A stretch of DNA of 64,000 bases from Okeania sp034190295 (GTDB lineage Bacteria; Cyanobacteriota; Cyanobacteriia; Cyanobacteriales; Microcoleaceae), in NCBI GenBank assembly GCA_034190295.1, contig JAXHSW010000006.1:1-64000 (forward strand), written 5' to 3'. Of the stretch, positions 46,013 to 54,782 are shown in pieces; position 1 is the first letter of the stretch, and the number at the start of each line of letters is the position of its first letter. Made by a program: the position numbers and the translations under genes. The notes beneath the pieces were generated by a model. The model saw only the letters and a program-made list of their open reading frames with translations. It was not told the DNA's origin and did no database searches.

Positions 46013-46550
46013 AGAAGGAAGAAGGAAGAAGGCAGAAGGCAGAAGGGAAAGTTAAAAGGGAGAAGGGAAAGTTAAAAGGGAGAAGGTTTTTTTCTCACTG
46101 ATTATCCGCAATTCGTAGCTCCCCCGGAGGGGGAACATGATATTACCGAATAATTAAGGTTTAAAGCCTCTCCTTTAAAGGAGAAACAAGAAAAAATTTT
46201 CCTTTTATTCAATCCTCTTCACTTTTAGGGAGAGGTAATAATTAGGGCTTACCGATCTAATATCAAAGCATTGATAGATAAAGGTTTTAGCATTTTTTTG
46301 TCTAAAAAAGTGCCAGCCGATCGGCTTTTTGAACTCAAAAAGCTAGTATTTTGGGACGATTATGGCAGAACAATCTTGGGACAATTTTTCCGACTACCTC
46401 CTAATTAATTCCCATTTCTCCTGTCTTCCCCTCCTGGGAGGGGCTAGGGGTGGGTTGTCTCCTGTCTCCTACCCCTACTAAAAGACTTGATGAGCGCAAA
46501 CCCTAATTAATTATTAATTATTAATTATTAATTATTAATTAGGGTTTGTA
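46013..46550. other. 538-bp intergenic region with a family-1 repeat
   Basis: A GAAGGAAGAAGG purine run (46015-46090) is followed by family-1 repeat 46143-46241 (TTACCGAATAATTAAGG...GGGAGAGGTAATAATT) and a GC-rich fragment CCCCTCCTGGGAGGGG then CTAGGGGTGGGTT (46430-46457). The latter is the same sequence that is split by the family-3 element at 53492. No gene is seen. Confidence 0.55.
46143..46241. repeat. Family-1 dispersed repeat, reference copy
   Basis: About 100 bp: TTACCGAATAATT, then GGTTTAAAGCCTC, a palindromic TCCTTTAAAGGA core, CCTTTTATTCAATCCTC, and AGGGAGAGGTAAT. Other copies lie near 7939-8045 (inverted), 9226-9356, 33800-33972 (inverted, diverged), 47177-47273 (inverted), 54193-54293 and 54846-54940 (inverted). 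All are bounded by TAATTATTAATT runs of variable length. Confidence 0.75.
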
Positions 46551-46946
46551 TTACTCACCTTTGATTTGAGCCATCATTGCTGCATCATCCCAATAAGAAG
46601 ATACTTGTTTAATTTTACCATTTTCATTAATTTCAAATATACTAATTCCTTCTGCAATTCCCCGATTACCATTTTTTCCCACTCCTTGCATCGTCCATTT
46701 AACTGCTGCTCCATTATCTACAATAAATATATTATTTGGTGTCAATTCTAGTTGGGCAAAAATCATTGATAATAGCTCAAAGAATTTCTGATAATCTGAC
46801 TGCACATTACTGGGTGGTTTATCCACAGGGTCATAGATAACACCGTCTTCAGCAAAGTTTTCTGCCCATGCTTCGGCATTCATCGCTGCCATATTTGTAA
46901 AATAAGAATTGACTACTTTTTCGATAATTTCTTTTGTCATTTTCAA
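46551..46946 (-). CDS. SnoaL-like / NTF2-fold small protein
   Basis: 131 residues with the cone-shaped NTF2-like pattern: an N-terminal helix ending YFTNMAAMNAEAWAENFAED, then DGVIYDP, and strands NNGIAEGISIFEINENGKIK and QVSSYWDDA. SnoaL-like proteins include polyketide cyclases, isomerases and many without known activity, so no reaction can be assigned. The ATG at 46946 is preceded by AGATT-rich sequence with a weak AAGAAAAC. It stands alone, convergent with the GH1 gene. Confidence 0.8.
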   Translation of the reverse strand: MKMTKEIIEKVVNSYFTNMAAMNAEAWAENFAEDGVIYDPVDKPPSNVQSDYQKFFELLSMIFAQLELTPNNIFIVDNGAAVKWTMQGVGKNGNRGIAEGISIFEINENGKIKQVSSYWDDAAMMAQIKGE

Positions 46947-47919
46947 GTTTTCTTTTAATCGGTGTTTGTCATCTAAATCATTTTTATAATACCAAGTTAA
47001 GATAATTAGTTAAAATCAATTTTTTTTTAATGGCCAGATAAGCAGATTAAGAATATCATACTAAATCCAGTTTATACAGCATCCTTTTATCAAGATTTAT
47101 AGCAGTTGAAGCAAAGGGTACACACATATCAAAATCCTCAACAATTAATAATTAATAATTAATAATTAATAATTATATTACCTCTCCTTGAAAAGAAGAG
47201 GATTGATTCAAAGGAAAAGTTTTTTCTTTTTTCCCCTTAAAAGGGGAGGCTTTAAACCACAATTTATCGGTAAAATTCACACAACGCAAGATTTTTCCTT
47301 CTTCCTTCTTCCTTCTTCCTTCTTCCTCCTTCCTTCTTCCTTCTTCCTTCTGCTATATATAACTTTTCTTTGTTTATTATTCCACAAAAAAANNNNNNNN
47401 NNNNNNNNNNNNNNNNNNNNNNNNNNNNNNNNNNNNNNNNNNNNNNNNNNNNNNNNNNNNNNNNNNNNNNNNNNNNNNNNNNNNNNNNNNNNAAAATATA
47501 GTATATTAAATGTGGGCCATCTGTAACCAGTCAAATATTTGATCTAATTGCTTCAATGTGACAAGACCATATTGCCAAAGTATCATCGGTAATTGATTTG
47601 AGTCTTCTTCCTGAAAATTCACACAACGCAAGATTTTTCCTTCTTCCTTCTTCCTTCTTCCTTCTTCCTCCTTCCTTCTTCCTTCTTCCTTCTGCTATAT
47701 ATAACTTTTCTTTGTTTATTATTCCACAAAAAAAAGGGAGTAATCTTGCTGAAAAAGTTAGCTGAAATACTCCCTTGTTTAATTCAAAGTTTTTATTAAA
47801 TTTAGTTTTTATGATTTTTCTTGGTTTAAAACCCAATTCATACCTCCTTAAATATCACTTCAGTTGTATTACCAGGGTTAAGATATCTATGGCCTAGATA
47901 ATTCAGAAAATATAGTATA
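46947..47919. other. Repeat-rich region with an assembly gap
   Basis: Contains family-1 copy 47177-47273, a CTTCC-rich run (47300-47350, repeated at 47640-47690), a 100-N gap (47393-47492) and the first copy of a 414-bp tandem duplication whose second copy includes most of the DUF2949 gene (listed separately). A truncated copy of that gene's 3' part sits at 47506-47613. Confidence 0.65.
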
Positions 47920-48027
47920 TTAAATGTGGGCCATCTGTAACCAGTCAAATATTTGATCTAATTGCTTCAATGTGACAAGACCATATTGCCAAAGTATCAT
48001 CGGTAATTGATTTGAGTCTTCTTCCTG
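47272..48027. repeat. 414-bp tandem duplication with unresolved first copy
   Basis: 47272-47392 is identical to 47614-47734 and 47493-47613 is identical to 47907-48027, as far as I can read, each over 121 bp. This is what a 414-bp direct duplication would give if its middle (the counterpart of 47735-47906, 172 bp) was left unassembled and replaced by 100 N. The equal 121-bp flanks look like an assembler overlap length. Confidence 0.75.
47734..47776 (-). terminator. Terminator of the DUF2949 gene
   Basis: On the minus strand AAGGGAGTA pairs with TACTCCCTT (9 bp, 25-nt loop) and is followed by TTTTTT, about 145 bp after the gene's stop codon. Confidence 0.65.
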
Positions 48028-48114
48028 GTGTCGTAAAGCAATGGCGATCGCTGAATCAGAGATGGACAATTCCCACTTTAAGAATTTGATTAACTGAGCT
48101 TGTTTTGTAGACAT
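47920..48114 (-). CDS. DUF2949-family small protein
   Basis: 64 residues, MSTKQAQLIKFLKWELSISD...QLPMILWQYGLVTLKQLDQI then FDWL. The LPMxLWQYGLVTLxQLDxIFDWL ending is characteristic of the cyanobacterial DUF2949 family, which has no known function. The length is typical. It stands alone on the minus strand; a second, 5'-truncated copy of its coding sequence lies 414 bp away as part of the tandem duplication and has no start codon of its own. Confidence 0.85.
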   Translation of the reverse strand: MSTKQAQLIKFLKWELSISDSAIAIALRHQEEDSNQLPMILWQYGLVTLKQLDQIFDWLQMAHI

Positions 48115-49036
48115 GATTAAAAGTTTTCTCCAGTAATATATTAAAAAATTTTAAATTGGTTTGATTTGATAATCACGATACCTAGTATCAATTATTATCT
48201 GGCGAGCCTCAATGACTCACATCTTTTAATCATGTGACATTTCTCAATTTTGATTATGATGCAAATCACAATTTTGTTGTATAGAACACTAAACTCTAGT
48301 TCTAAAAGTTAGTCACCCTTGAGTATTTTTGATAAAGCATTGATACATTTCAACATTTATAAATAATTATTAATTTGATTATCAATTGATATAGATGAAA
48401 AATATGCTTTTTTCATAAGTAGCATATATAAAGTAAATGTCTAATCAAATGAGTATATATTCACTATCCGATATTCTCTGATTTAAAATCTCATAATACT
48501 GTGTAGCTTGTGGGATGATGTAGGTATTTTATCAATTTATTACAAGAAACTATAATTACATCACCAATTACATCACCATCAGTAATATTACTGATGTAGG
48601 CAATAATAGCTTTGATTACTTATATCTATAGCAATCCGTGCAGAGGTTGCGACAAATCAAAAAGTAGAAAAAAAACTGAAACTCCCGCCTGTTGCCTGTT
48701 GCCTGTTCCCTAAAAGCGGTAAGATTTTTATGCACGAATAAAATAGGATTGCTATAGATGTTGTGGTAGATATGCATAGATAGAGAATAATGAGAAAAAC
48801 CTTTCTTATCTAAGATTTATTATCAATAGACATCTCCTCCATACATAGGGAGTAGGGAGTAGGGAACCCACCCGCGGGCCCCTCCCTGGAGGGGAATAAT
48901 TGATAATTTCTGTACAATAATTGATTTTATTTTTTATTATTGAAGAGGTCTAATATATGTATCAATATATGTCCTAACCAACCCTTTCGCGTGCTATAGT
49001 TAATAGGCCATCGAAGTCCATTAAATACGAGAAAAT
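48115..49036. other. Intergenic region with a family-2 element
   Basis: No gene is seen. A direct run CATCACCAATTACATCACCA is near 48558, CCTGTTG heptamers are at 48690-48710, and a 126-bp family-2 element carrying a GC-rich CCCGCGGGCCCC insert lies at 48827-48952. Confidence 0.55.
48827..48952. mobile_element. Family-2 inverted-repeat element with GC-rich insert
   Basis: Bounded by TAGACATCTCC and the diverged GAAGAGGTCTA. The interior contains GGGAGTAGGGAACCCACCCG, a piece of the 28-bp GC-rich repeat, between the usual family-2 halves, so one repeat family has been inserted in or copied into another. Confidence 0.55.
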
Positions 49037-49555
49037 CTATTTACCTGGTTTAGAAGACTGCTTAATTTGTGGTTCGGCAGATTTTAGTGCTTGGTCTAAG
49101 ATAATGCGAGCTTCTTCTGCTTTCTCTCTTGCTTCTCTATAACGCAAATTAGCCACAGCAAAAGTTTTCAACACCTTAAAACCATCTTTAAGATTAGCAA
49201 TTTCTTCAACAGTGACAGCTTCATCTGTAAATAACACCTCAATTGCAGAACGAATCTTTAGTGCTTCCTCCCTTGATTCTACAACCTTAATCTTCAGCGC
49301 TGCTAAATCGCTAAGTATTTGTACTGCTTGAGCAACAGCTTCTTCTTCCTCAGAGGCAATTTCCTTTGATTCTTTTGATTCTTTGACCTCAATAAATTGC
49401 TCTGGACTAAATCCATTTTCTAATTCTGTTAGTATTTCGCCAGAGTCCATCATTTCCACAAGCTTATCCATAGCTTTCTGACGGGCCCGGGGTGATTCTT
49501 TCCCCCTAACAGTTATAATCGTATCTGGATTTTGAGGCAAGGTATAACTAACCAT
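49037..49555 (-). CDS. Conserved-looking acidic helical protein, unknown function
   Basis: 172 residues. The short N-terminal beta part (MVSYTLPQNPDTIITVRGKE) is followed by ARQKAMDKLVEMMDSGEI and a helical, Glu/Lys-rich remainder (about 60-165), likely coiled coil, with EEEEAVAQAVQILSDLAALK and VANLRYREAREKAEEARII. No enzymatic motif is seen. It looks like a cyanobacterial hypothetical of the type found as single genes; I do not recognise a named family. No ribosome binding site is obvious. Confidence 0.65.
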   Translation of the reverse strand: MVSYTLPQNPDTIITVRGKESPRARQKAMDKLVEMMDSGEILTELENGFSPEQFIEVKESKESKEIASEEEEAVAQAVQILSDLAALKIKVVESREEALKIRSAIEVLFTDEAVTVEEIANLKDGFKVLKTFAVANLRYREAREKAEEARIILDQALKSAEPQIKQSSKPGK

Positions 49556-49879
49556 AGTTTGACTAACAATTTAGGTATAAATATAACCAATATTACAGTA
49601 AAAATAATCATACCATTTTAGGTCGAACTCGCTGTAAATAATTAATAAATTTTGTTACCCTAAATTATTGTGAATGACAAGTGAAAAAAAATTGTAGTTG
49701 GGTGAAATTTCACCTACTATAGGCATCCTAGATAGAATATGAACATTAGCTATGTCTCAAGAGAAGTAACTCTCTGAGATAACTAAAATTTGTTCAAAAC
49801 TTATTTAGGATAGCTATACTACAATATTCTGATGTACAAAGTCTATGACTTAAATTATGATATTTTAATCTAACTAGCT
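49556..49879. other. Divergent intergenic region
   Basis: 324 bp between the acidic protein gene and the sensor kinase gene. AT-rich; it presumably contains both promoters, but no clear motif is seen. Confidence 0.45.
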
Positions 49880-51862
49880 ATGCTAAATGGATGGCTGAAA
49901 ATACTACAGAGACGATCCCCTATGGATAAAATACTGAGCTATTTGGATAGTGCTAACCCTACTTCTGAAAATTGCACAGACTTAACAAATGTTTCATATC
50001 CAGAGTGGCAAAATCGTTTTTTGATTGCTCGATTAAATTTAACATTGTGGCTAGCTTTTTTCTTCTTCTTGAGTAGAAGTATACTCAGTTTAATTTTCTT
50101 CAAATTAGGCAAATATCCTCCTTTAGAAGAGTGGGAAATTGCCATAATTTTAGTAGATTTTACCCTACTTGGTTGTATATTGCTACTACGAACTTCTTGG
50201 GGTAGTCGTCATGTTGGTCTAATATTTCTCTGTTTTTCTTGGTCTGTAACTACGATCGAGCAAATTTCAGGTACAGTTACAGGAAATGTTAATCCTGAGT
50301 TTTTTGCCTGGATGTTGATTTTCTTTTCTCAGGCAACTTTAATTCCGGTGAGATGGTTTTTACATCTAATATCCCAGATTACTATATTAGGCTATTACTT
50401 CGGTGTCAATAGAATTCTCGGTTTGGATGTAGCACCCTTAGATTGGAATTTGATGACAATGTGTCTGGGAATTTTCTGGATATGTTTAATTTGTGACATT
50501 TCTGTATATTTATATGAATCTTTGCACAAAACTGAGTTTAATACTAGATTAAAATTAGAGGCAGCATATCAAGAACGAGATTCAACTGAGGCCAAATATC
50601 GTAGCATCTTTGATAATTCAGTTGAAGGTATTTTTCGGTCTACACCAGATGGGAATTACCTTTATGGTAATCCTGCTTTAGCCAAAATATTTGGTTATGA
50701 CTCGCCAGAAGAAATGATGGCAAAAATTACTGATATTGGCAAACAAATCTATGTTAACTCTAACTCTAGAGATGAATTTATTGATTTAATTAACAGGGAT
50801 GGAAGTGTATTAAAGTTTGAGTATCAAGCTTATCGTGCCGATGGGAATGTCATTTGGGTTTCTGAGAATGCAAAAGCAGTGCGCGATCCAGAAGGTAATT
50901 TAATTGCTTATGAAGGTGATATTGAAGATATTACAGAGCGCAAGTGGGCAGAAACTGAGACAAATAAAGCACTAGAAAAAGGAAAAGAATTGAATCAACT
51001 TAAATCTCAATTTATTTCCATGGCATCCCATGAATTCCGTACTCCTTTAACTACTATATTAGCTTCTGCAGAAGCATTAGAACACTATAGTCATAAATGG
51101 AATGAAGAAAAAAAACTGACTTATCTACATCGAATACAAGCTAAAGCTCAACACATGACAGGATTGCTTAATGATATGTTAGTTATAGGCAAAAAAGAAT
51201 CAGGTAAGTTTGATTTTAACCCGGCACCATTAGATTTGGAAAATTTCTGTCGAGATGTCATAGAAAATATTAAACTCAGTATTGATAATCAATATAAGCT
51301 TGATTTTTTGCTTCAAGAATCCCAAGAATTAATAACAAAAATTTCTGAAAAAAATGGAATTAATCGAAGTCTTTTAAATATTATTCAGCCGGATTCAATT
51401 CAGCAAGAACTAAGACAAAATGATACTATCTGTAATGTTCCACCAGAATCACAAAATGAATCTAAGGAACAAATGTTAGAATCTGTTTTAATAGATGAAA
51501 AGCTATTGGGACATATTCTATCCAATTTACTTTGGAATGCAGTCAAATATTCGCACCAAGGTGGTCATATTTTTCTCAAACTTTCTTACTTAAATAACTA
51601 TGCAATTTTTCAAATTCAAGATGAAGGTATGGGAATTCCAGCAGCAGAACAAAAATATTTATTTGACTCTTTCTACCGCGCTCAAAATGCTATTAATATT
51701 TCTGGTACAGGATTAGGACTTACTATTGTCAAAAATTTTGTAGATTTACACAGAGGTAAAATTTTTGTCGAAAGTGAGGTAGGGGTAGGAACTACATTTA
51801 CTGTTATATTACCGTTGAATTTAGAAAAGGAAAATATAGATGAAAACAATTCTAGTGATTGA
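49880..51862 (+). CDS. Membrane-bound PAS sensor histidine kinase
   Basis: 660 residues. The N-terminal ~230 residues carry about five or six transmembrane helices (for example FFFLSRSILSLIFF and ILVDFTLLGCILLL). A PAS domain follows (about 240-355, FDNSVEGIFRSTPDGNYLYG ... DITERKWAE), then a HisKA domain with the phospho-acceptor His384 in ASHEFRTPLTT and an ATPase domain with NAVKYS (N box), DEGMGIP (G1) and GTGLGLTIVKNF (G2). A ~60-residue Gln/Ser/Asn-rich insert separates the dimerisation and ATPase domains. The next gene, a response-regulator-kinase hybrid, starts 23 bp before its stop, so they form one phosphorelay unit. The ligand is unknown. Confidence 0.92.
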   Translation: MLNGWLKILQRRSPMDKILSYLDSANPTSENCTDLTNVSYPEWQNRFLIARLNLTLWLAFFFFLSRSILSLIFFKLGKYPPLEEWEIAIILVDFTLLGCILLLRTSWGSRHVGLIFLCFSWSVTTIEQISGTVTGNVNPEFFAWMLIFFSQATLIPVRWFLHLISQITILGYYFGVNRILGLDVAPLDWNLMTMCLGIFWICLICDISVYLYESLHKTEFNTRLKLEAAYQERDSTEAKYRSIFDNSVEGIFRSTPDGNYLYGNPALAKIFGYDSPEEMMAKITDIGKQIYVNSNSRDEFIDLINRDGSVLKFEYQAYRADGNVIWVSENAKAVRDPEGNLIAYEGDIEDITERKWAETETNKALEKGKELNQLKSQFISMASHEFRTPLTTILASAEALEHYSHKWNEEKKLTYLHRIQAKAQHMTGLLNDMLVIGKKESGKFDFNPAPLDLENFCRDVIENIKLSIDNQYKLDFLLQESQELITKISEKNGINRSLLNIIQPDSIQQELRQNDTICNVPPESQNESKEQMLESVLIDEKLLGHILSNLLWNAVKYSHQGGHIFLKLSYLNNYAIFQIQDEGMGIPAAEQKYLFDSFYRAQNAINISGTGLGLTIVKNFVDLHRGKIFVESEVGVGTTFTVILPLNLEKENIDENNSSD

Positions 51863-52949
51863 AGATGAACAAGTAATTTTAGAAATAATTACAGATGTTT
51901 TAGAAGCAGAAAATTTTGTAGTAATAGGGGCAGAAAATGGTAAAATAGGAGCAGAAAAAGCTCTAGAAATTGTTCCAGATTTAATTATTTGTGATGTAAT
52001 GATGCCAGAACTTGATGGTTATGGAGTATTAAAATTATTACGGAAAAATTTAGTAACAGAAGCAATTCCATTTATTTTTCTGACTGCAAAATCTACAAAA
52101 GCCGATTTAAGAGAGGGAATGGAATTAGGAGCTGACGATTACTTGACAAAGCCTTTTACCAGAGATGAATTAATGAAGGCAATTAATACTAGGTTAGAAA
52201 AACATGGAACTATTCAAAGAAAAACTCAAGAACAACTAGATGAATTAAGAAGTAGTATAACTTTATCTCTACCTCACGAACTACGCACTCCACTCAATGG
52301 AATTATTGGTTCTTCCAATTTTATTATTGAAGAGTTTGAAGACTTAGAAAAGGATGAAATTTTAGAAATGGTAGAAAATATTCACATTTCTGCCCACCGT
52401 TTATATCGACTAATCCAGAATTTTTTACTATATGCAGATTTAGAGCTATTATCACGGGATCGAGAGAGATTAAAATTATTTGTCACAGGTTCTCTTGGTA
52501 ATCCTAAGTCAATAATTAGAGAGGTTGCTATCGAAAAAGCAAAAAGTTTTAATCGCTTAAAAGACTTAGAAATCACATCAGAAAATACTGATTTAAAAAT
52601 ATCTGAGCCTAACTTTAAAAAAGTTGTAGATGAATTGTTAGACAATGCCTTTAAATTTTCTTCTTTCGGAACAAAAGTTAAGGTAATAGGTAGATTAGTT
52701 AATCATGTTTTTGCAGTTAATATTATAGATAGTGGTAAAGGGATGAATGCTAATGAAATTTCTAATATGGGAGCTTATAAACAATTTAATCGTAAAATAT
52801 ATGAGCAACAAGGATCGGGCTTAGGTCTCACTATTGCTAAACAAATTATTGAATTACATAATGGTAAGTTAACGATCCAAAGTATTCCTTTAGAAAAAAC
52901 CACTGTAACTATTTTTCTCCCTATAAAGGAAACAGAAAAAGGCTGTTAA
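51840..52949 (+). CDS. Response regulator receiver fused to a histidine kinase
   Basis: 369 residues. Receiver domain 1-120: acidic pair ED at 8-9, phospho-acceptor Asp52 in LIICDVMMPELDG, the Thr of FLTAKS and Lys of LTKPF. A HisKA domain has His146 in LPHELRTPLNG, and a C-terminal ATPase domain has DNAFKFS, DSGKGMN and GSGLGLTIAKQI. The receiver-first hybrid layout is common in cyanobacterial relays in which phosphate passes from an upstream kinase. It overlaps the upstream kinase gene by 23 bp, so it is co-transcribed and probably its direct partner. There is no DNA-binding output domain, so the final target is elsewhere. Confidence 0.92.
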   Translation: MKTILVIEDEQVILEIITDVLEAENFVVIGAENGKIGAEKALEIVPDLIICDVMMPELDGYGVLKLLRKNLVTEAIPFIFLTAKSTKADLREGMELGADDYLTKPFTRDELMKAINTRLEKHGTIQRKTQEQLDELRSSITLSLPHELRTPLNGIIGSSNFIIEEFEDLEKDEILEMVENIHISAHRLYRLIQNFLLYADLELLSRDRERLKLFVTGSLGNPKSIIREVAIEKAKSFNRLKDLEITSENTDLKISEPNFKKVVDELLDNAFKFSSFGTKVKVIGRLVNHVFAVNIIDSGKGMNANEISNMGAYKQFNRKIYEQQGSGLGLTIAKQIIELHNGKLTIQSIPLEKTTVTIFLPIKETEKGC

Positions 52950-53716
52950 ATTATGAGTTTATTTCTAACTGCAAATTTTATATTCATAGTTCATGCTTTA
53001 AATGGATAAAACCATTTTTATAGCAATTCCCAAAAAGAGTGAGGTACACGCATTCGTTGGTTTTAGGGAACAGGGAACAGGGAATAGGGAATAGAAGACA
53101 AATAACGATAGGTGTACCTCGCACTTACTGAGAAACACTATATATGTAAGGAGAGAAAAATGTTTTTTACATTTTTTGGAGTAGAGAAGTAGGGGAGTGG
53201 GGGAGAAGTCATTTCAGTTATCAGTTATCAGTTATCAGTATTTCTGCTTCGGAGGAGGCTTGACATAAGAAATGCTCTTTTTTTTATCCCCTTAAAAGGA
53301 GGCGCATACCCACAAATTTTCGGTAAGAGCGCGATAGAACTCCTTTCCACGCTCCGCGTTAACGTTTGCGCCCTTCATTCCCATAGAATGCGTTGTGCGC
53401 CAGCAAACAAAAAACTTTCTCCTTCTACTCCTCTTTATTTCCTCTTGACTCCTGACTCCTGACTCAGTCCTTCCCCTCCTGAGAGGGGTTATATAGAATC
53501 CGGTTATATAGTATATGTTGATAATTTCTTAAATTACTTCAATATTTAATCTCCCCGACTCCCCTACTCCCCCACTCCCCCACTCCCCTACTCCCAACTA
53601 TACAATAACTATTCAACCGGATTCTATATTAGGGGTGGGTTAACTCCTAAGTAATTAAGATTAATATCATACCCTAATTGACCAACGCCTAAAATATTAA
53701 TGGAAAATTATTAACA
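52950..53716. other. Intergenic region with family-4 and family-3 elements
   Basis: Holds family-4 inverted repeats (TGAGGTACAC 53040, TGTACCTCG 53114-53122), a CAGTTATCAG run (about 53217-53240), a variant of the family-1 CCCCTTAAAAGG core (53288), and the family-3 element 53492-53628. No gene is seen. Confidence 0.6.
53492..53628. mobile_element. Family-3 MITE-like element splitting a known sequence, TTA duplication
   Basis: Bounded by TATAGAATCCGGTT and its exact reverse complement AACCGGATTCTATA, flanked by TTA on both sides (53489-53491, 53629-53631). Removing the element and one TTA restores GAGGGGTTAGGGGTGGGTT. That sequence matches GAGGGGCTAGGGGTGGGTT, intact at about 46438-46456, apart from one base. 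This is close to an empty site. The interior is a pyrimidine-rich CTCCCCCACTCCC run; it is non-coding. Confidence 0.75.
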
Positions 53717-53959
53717 ATGAAAGAAAAATTACTCAACTGGTTAGATACATTTTTAGTGGCAGATGTATTTCTAGTAATAATTGGTTTTGCTTGGTTCGCG
53801 ATCGCTGTGATTGGTCGTTATTCTGGAGTAGCTTTAGGTCTGGATCTTTGGCATAAATTATGGGAACCAGTATTTACTCCAGCTATCGGAATTTTGATGG
53901 GAGGTGCAATTCTCAGTGGCATAATTAAACAAATTACTAAACGTTTAAATTCTAATTAA
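53717..53959 (+). CDS. Small two-helix membrane protein, unknown function
   Basis: 80 residues with two hydrophobic helices (about 15-35, DVFLVIIGFAWFAIAVIG, and 53-72, PAIGILMGGAILSGIIKQI) joined by a Trp-containing loop (LGLDLWHKLWEPVFTP). The C-terminus is basic (KQITKRLNSN). I recognise it only as the kind of small conserved membrane protein seen in cyanobacteria and can name no family. The ATG at 53717 has no strong ribosome binding site. It stands alone between repeat clusters. Confidence 0.6.
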   Translation: MKEKLLNWLDTFLVADVFLVIIGFAWFAIAVIGRYSGVALGLDLWHKLWEPVFTPAIGILMGGAILSGIIKQITKRLNSN

Positions 53960-54452
53960 CATCAAATTTGATTCATTAGACATCTCCAGAAAAGAGGGAG
54001 TAGTGCCGCTACGCGGAAGTTAAAAGTCAAAAGTTAAAAGTCAAAAGCTAAAAGTCAAAAGTATTGATTTCTAATTGTTTTATGATTTTGTAACTGGTCA
54101 GTTATTTCCGCTATTCTGCACTAGGAAGTAGGGAAAAATAATTGATAGTTTCTGTGCGATAGTTAATTTTATTTTTTATTATTGAAGATATATATTACCG
54201 AAAAATTGTGGTTTAAAGCATCCCCTTTTAAGGGGATAATAAATAAAATTTTTCATAATTAGTCAATCCTCTTCTTTTCAAGGATAGGTAATTGTTAATT
54301 ATTAATTATTCATTATTAATTATTCATTATTAATTGTTGAAAGCACTTTTTAGGATAGTGAGGTACAGTTTATTAATTCTCTGTTGCCTTCCGGAGCTGT
54401 TGCCTAAAGTCCTAAATTTTGTACCTCACTAATTGTAAGCATTCCGGAGGAA
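53960..54452. other. Intergenic region with family-2, family-1 and family-4 elements
   Basis: A family-2 element starts TAGACATCTCC at 53977 and runs, with an AAAGTCAAAAGTTAAAAGTC insertion, to about 54190, where a family-1 copy (54193-54293) begins. A family-4 element lies at 54357-54430 (AGTGAGGTACA / TGTACCTCACT, perfect 11-bp inverted repeats). Three families are thus packed into 480 bp; no gene is seen. Confidence 0.65.
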
Positions 54453-54782
54453 ATGCTTACCACTAATTCCGAAACTGCTGTAATAATAGAAAAAACTTTC
54501 TCTTTATTATTTTCGGCAAGTTTATTTCACCTTTTGTATTCCTTATTCTTCGTATTTATTATGAAAAATTCAATTGAACAAGAAAAATTTAACCCTTGGA
54601 ATTACAAACCTTGGTGGTGTCAACCCTGGTCAATACTTATGACAGGAATCGCTATTATTAGTGGTAGTTGGTTAGTGTTTAGAATTGTTTGGTTAACACT
54701 CATTATCTCTATTCCAATATTAGTTTGGATGGGATTTTTTCTGGTGATTTGGCCGAAATTAATGGCTGAATCGAGAATGTGA
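54453..54782 (+). CDS. Small membrane protein (DUF6737-like)
   Basis: 109 residues from the ATG at 54453, or 73 from the ATG at 54561. The core NPWNYKPWWCQPWSILMTGI is distinctive and, as far as I recall, typical of a cyanobacterial small membrane family (DUF6737). The second half has two close hydrophobic segments (WLVFRIVWLTLIISIPILVW and MGFFLVIWP). The first ATG has GGAGG almost touching it, but that GGAGG belongs to an inverted repeat AAGCATT...AATGCTT that recurs elsewhere, so the later start may be the real one. Function unknown. Confidence 0.6.
   Translation: MLTTNSETAVIIEKTFSLLFSASLFHLLYSLFFVFIMKNSIEQEKFNPWNYKPWWCQPWSILMTGIAIISGSWLVFRIVWLTLIISIPILVWMGFFLVIWPKLMAESRM

Noticed and set aside
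47188..47836. Frames through the CTTCC-rich run and the N gap
   Set aside because: They are built from simple repeats, gap characters and antisense of the DUF2949 duplicate.
54438..54460. GGAGG next to ATG 54453 as proof of the start of the small membrane protein
   Set aside because: It belongs to an inverted repeat AAGCATT...AATGCTT that also occurs elsewhere, so it is not reliable start evidence.
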